Below, in pieces: positions 29,966 to 31,326 of a DNA stretch of 31,326 nucleotides (position 1 is its first letter; every line of letters begins with the position of its first letter). Source of the stretch: Oscillospiraceae bacterium. GTDB lineage: Bacteria > Bacillota > Clostridia > Oscillospirales > Oscillospiraceae. Under the pieces are notes generated by a model, which saw only the letters and a program-made list of their open reading frames with translations, did not search any database and was not told the origin of the DNA. The stretch spans positions 1 through 31,326 of the forward strand of contig JAIEFH010000065.1 in assembly GCA_029067025.1 (NCBI GenBank), in the 5' to 3' direction. Position numbers and translations under genes: made by a program.

Positions 29966-31326
29966 ATGAAGAAACTAAGCAAAATTTTGTCCGTGGGCCT
30001 GTCGCTGGTCATGTGCGCCAGCCTGGTCGCGCCGTCCTTCGCGGCGTCCTTCGGGGAGCTGCAGGGAGCCATTGATACCGGCGAGTCCGTGTATAAAGAG
30101 GACGGAACCACCTACAAGATCGAGGCGTCCAAGAACGAGGAGACCGGCGCGGTCAATGTCAAGCTCCACGAGGAAGTCAAGTATGAGAGCGGAGACCCCG
30201 GAACCATTACAATCAGCAATGGTAACGACGTTACCCTCGACCTGAACGGCAACGACATTGACGCTCAGTACAAACCCGGAGCTTCCGTGATTGCGATCGA
30301 CGGGGGCAGCAAGCTGACCCTGGCGGACAGCACCGCCGAATGGGTGGAAGACGAGGACGGGAACGAGACCTACGTGTCCGGCGCGATTACCGGCGGTTTT
30401 AGCCAGAATGGTGACAGCAGCGGCGGTGGCGGTGTGACTAACTACGGCACGCTCATCATGACGGGCGGCTCCATTGCGGAAAATAAGAGCAACTACTACG
30501 CCGGCGGCGTGTATAACAAGGGCACGGTCATCATGGAGGACGGCGTGATTGCGGACAATGAGTGCGGCGATTGCGGCGGCGGCGTGCGTAACTACGGCAC
30601 GTTTACGATGAATGGCGGTGCGATCGCGGACAATACGTCCGGCTACTACGGCCACGGCGGCGGCGTGTATAACGAGGGTGCGTTCACCATGACGGACGGC
30701 ACAATCGCGGGCAATTCGGCCGGGAACGGCGGCGGCTTGTGTAACGAGGCGGGCAGATTCACCATGGAGGGTGGTTCGATTGAGGACAACACGGCCGTCG
30801 GGGTCGGCGGCGGCGTGAGGGATGTCAGCGGCATCTTCATCATGACGGGCGGCACGATCAGCGACAACAAGGCCGAAGGTATGGGCGACGAGATTGAATT
30901 TGCGAGTACTGTTAAGATCATCCTCCCTGAGGATTCGGCGTGGGATTCGGACAATTATTCTGACCGTATGGACGGTGTCATGCACGTGTATTCAGGGGAG
31001 GAGCTGAACTCCGGCGGAAACCGCCACTTTGACTTGAAGCACCACGAGCACACGTTCACAACCACAAAGGAGCCCACCTGTACGGAACCGGGCGAGAAGT
31101 CATCCAGCGGGTGCATTTGTGGGCAGACCGTCACTGAAGAGATCCCCGCCCTGGGGCACGACTGGGGCGAGTGGGAAGTGACCAAGGAGCCCAGCCCCGG
31201 CGTGGAAGGCGAGGAGACCCGCGTCTGTGCGCGGGACCATAGCCACATCGAGACCCGGCCCATTCCTGCCAAGCCTGTCACCAACCCCGATCCCGAGAAG
31301 CCCGACCCCACCAAGCCCGATCCTGA
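29966..31326 (+). CDS. Secreted repeat-rich adhesin-like surface protein, 5' part
   Basis: At least 453 codons, open at the right window edge. A signal peptide is clear: MKKLSKILSVGLSLVMCASL, ending at SFA before ASFGE (cleavage about residue 26/27). After a region with ITISNGNDVTLDLNGNDI come about six beta-helix-type repeats of 20-27 residues built as G-x-(F/L)-x-M-x-G-G-x-I-x-x-N (for example GTLIMTGGSIAENKS, GTFTMNGGAIADNTS), separated by GGGVYN or GGGVRN. A Cys-containing region follows (CTEPGEKSSSGCICGQTV, ALGHDWGEWEVT), then a Pro-rich stalk PDPEKPDPTKPDP. Such proteins are usually cell-wall adhesins; the anchor would lie beyond the window. Two c-di-GMP riboswitches precede it. Confidence 0.88.
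   Translation, partial: MKKLSKILSVGLSLVMCASLVAPSFAASFGELQGAIDTGESVYKEDGTTYKIEASKNEETGAVNVKLHEEVKYESGDPGTITISNGNDVTLDLNGNDIDAQYKPGASVIAIDGGSKLTLADSTAEWVEDEDGNETYVSGAITGGFSQNGDSSGGGGVTNYGTLIMTGGSIAENKSNYYAGGVYNKGTVIMEDGVIADNECGDCGGGVRNYGTFTMNGGAIADNTSGYYGHGGGVYNEGAFTMTDGTIAGNSAGNGGGLCNEAGRFTMEGGSIEDNTAVGVGGGVRDVSGIFIMTGGTISDNKAEGMGDEIEFASTVKIILPEDSAWDSDNYSDRMDGVMHVYSGEELNSGGNRHFDLKHHEHTFTTTKEPTCTEPGEKSSSGCICGQTVTEEIPALGHDWGEWEVTKEPSPGVEGEETRVCARDHSHIETRPIPAKPVTNPDPEKPDPTKPDP

Noticed and set aside
30421..30900. Repeated GGC-rich units considered as a CRISPR or tandem DNA repeat
   Set aside because: They are codon-level repeats of a beta-helix protein, with variable length and no conserved spacers.

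Overview
The window is a GC-rich (by eye roughly 60-65% G+C) stretch of a Gram-positive, low-oxygen Firmicute chromosome. The gene set and protein sequences look most like the Oscillospiraceae (Flavonifractor/Pseudoflavonifractor/Lawsonibacter type of gut clostridia). This rests on gene order (gdpP-rplI-dnaB), an Enterococcus-like V-type ATPase operon, RNase J, FtsH and codon bias. The taxon is inferred, not proven.

Layout. (1) Positions 1-9043, minus strand: one long housekeeping transcription unit starting at a promoter near 9015-9043 and reading gdpP, rplI, dnaB, tilS, hpt, ftsH, lepB and a membrane protein cut by the window edge. Most junctions overlap or nearly touch. (2) Positions 9093-17928, plus strand, divergent from the first unit: a complete V-type ATPase operon in the order of the Enterococcus hirae ntp operon (F-I-K-E-C-G-A-B-D). 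Its proteolipid keeps the residues that bind Na+ in E. hirae. (3) Positions 17821-21685: an AT-rich island inserted at the 3' end of ntpD and bounded by a perfect 120-bp direct repeat that rebuilds the end of ntpD. It carries a Shedu-like (DUF4263, PD-(D/E)XK) putative anti-phage nuclease, a serine resolvase and an excisionase-like gene that are each broken by one TAG exactly where a glutamine is expected, and the last 54 codons of a tyrosine integrase. (4) Positions 21698-22891: a small hypothetical gene once directly downstream of ntpD, a strong bidirectional terminator, and a minus-strand pair of a ribbon-helix-helix regulator overlapping comF. (5) Positions 22930-23475: a hairpin-rich intergenic stretch. 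(6) Positions 23476-27718: RNase J, then a cytosolic protein joining a ParB-like N-terminus to a BMP/PnrA-type ligand-binding domain, then a metallophosphoesterase, all tightly coupled. (7) Positions 27859-31326: an ECF sigma factor and its membrane partner (anti-sigma-like, DUF4367), a free-standing AP2-like DNA-binding protein, two tandem c-di-GMP-I (GEMM) riboswitch aptamers, and the start of a secreted repeat-rich adhesin-like protein that runs off the window.

How they work together: units 1 and 2 are core physiology (c-di-AMP turnover, replication, tRNA modification, purine salvage, proteolysis, secretion, ion pumping). The island at ntpD is the accessory, defence-related part. The right end is a surface-remodelling module in which c-di-GMP probably controls production of a cell-surface protein.
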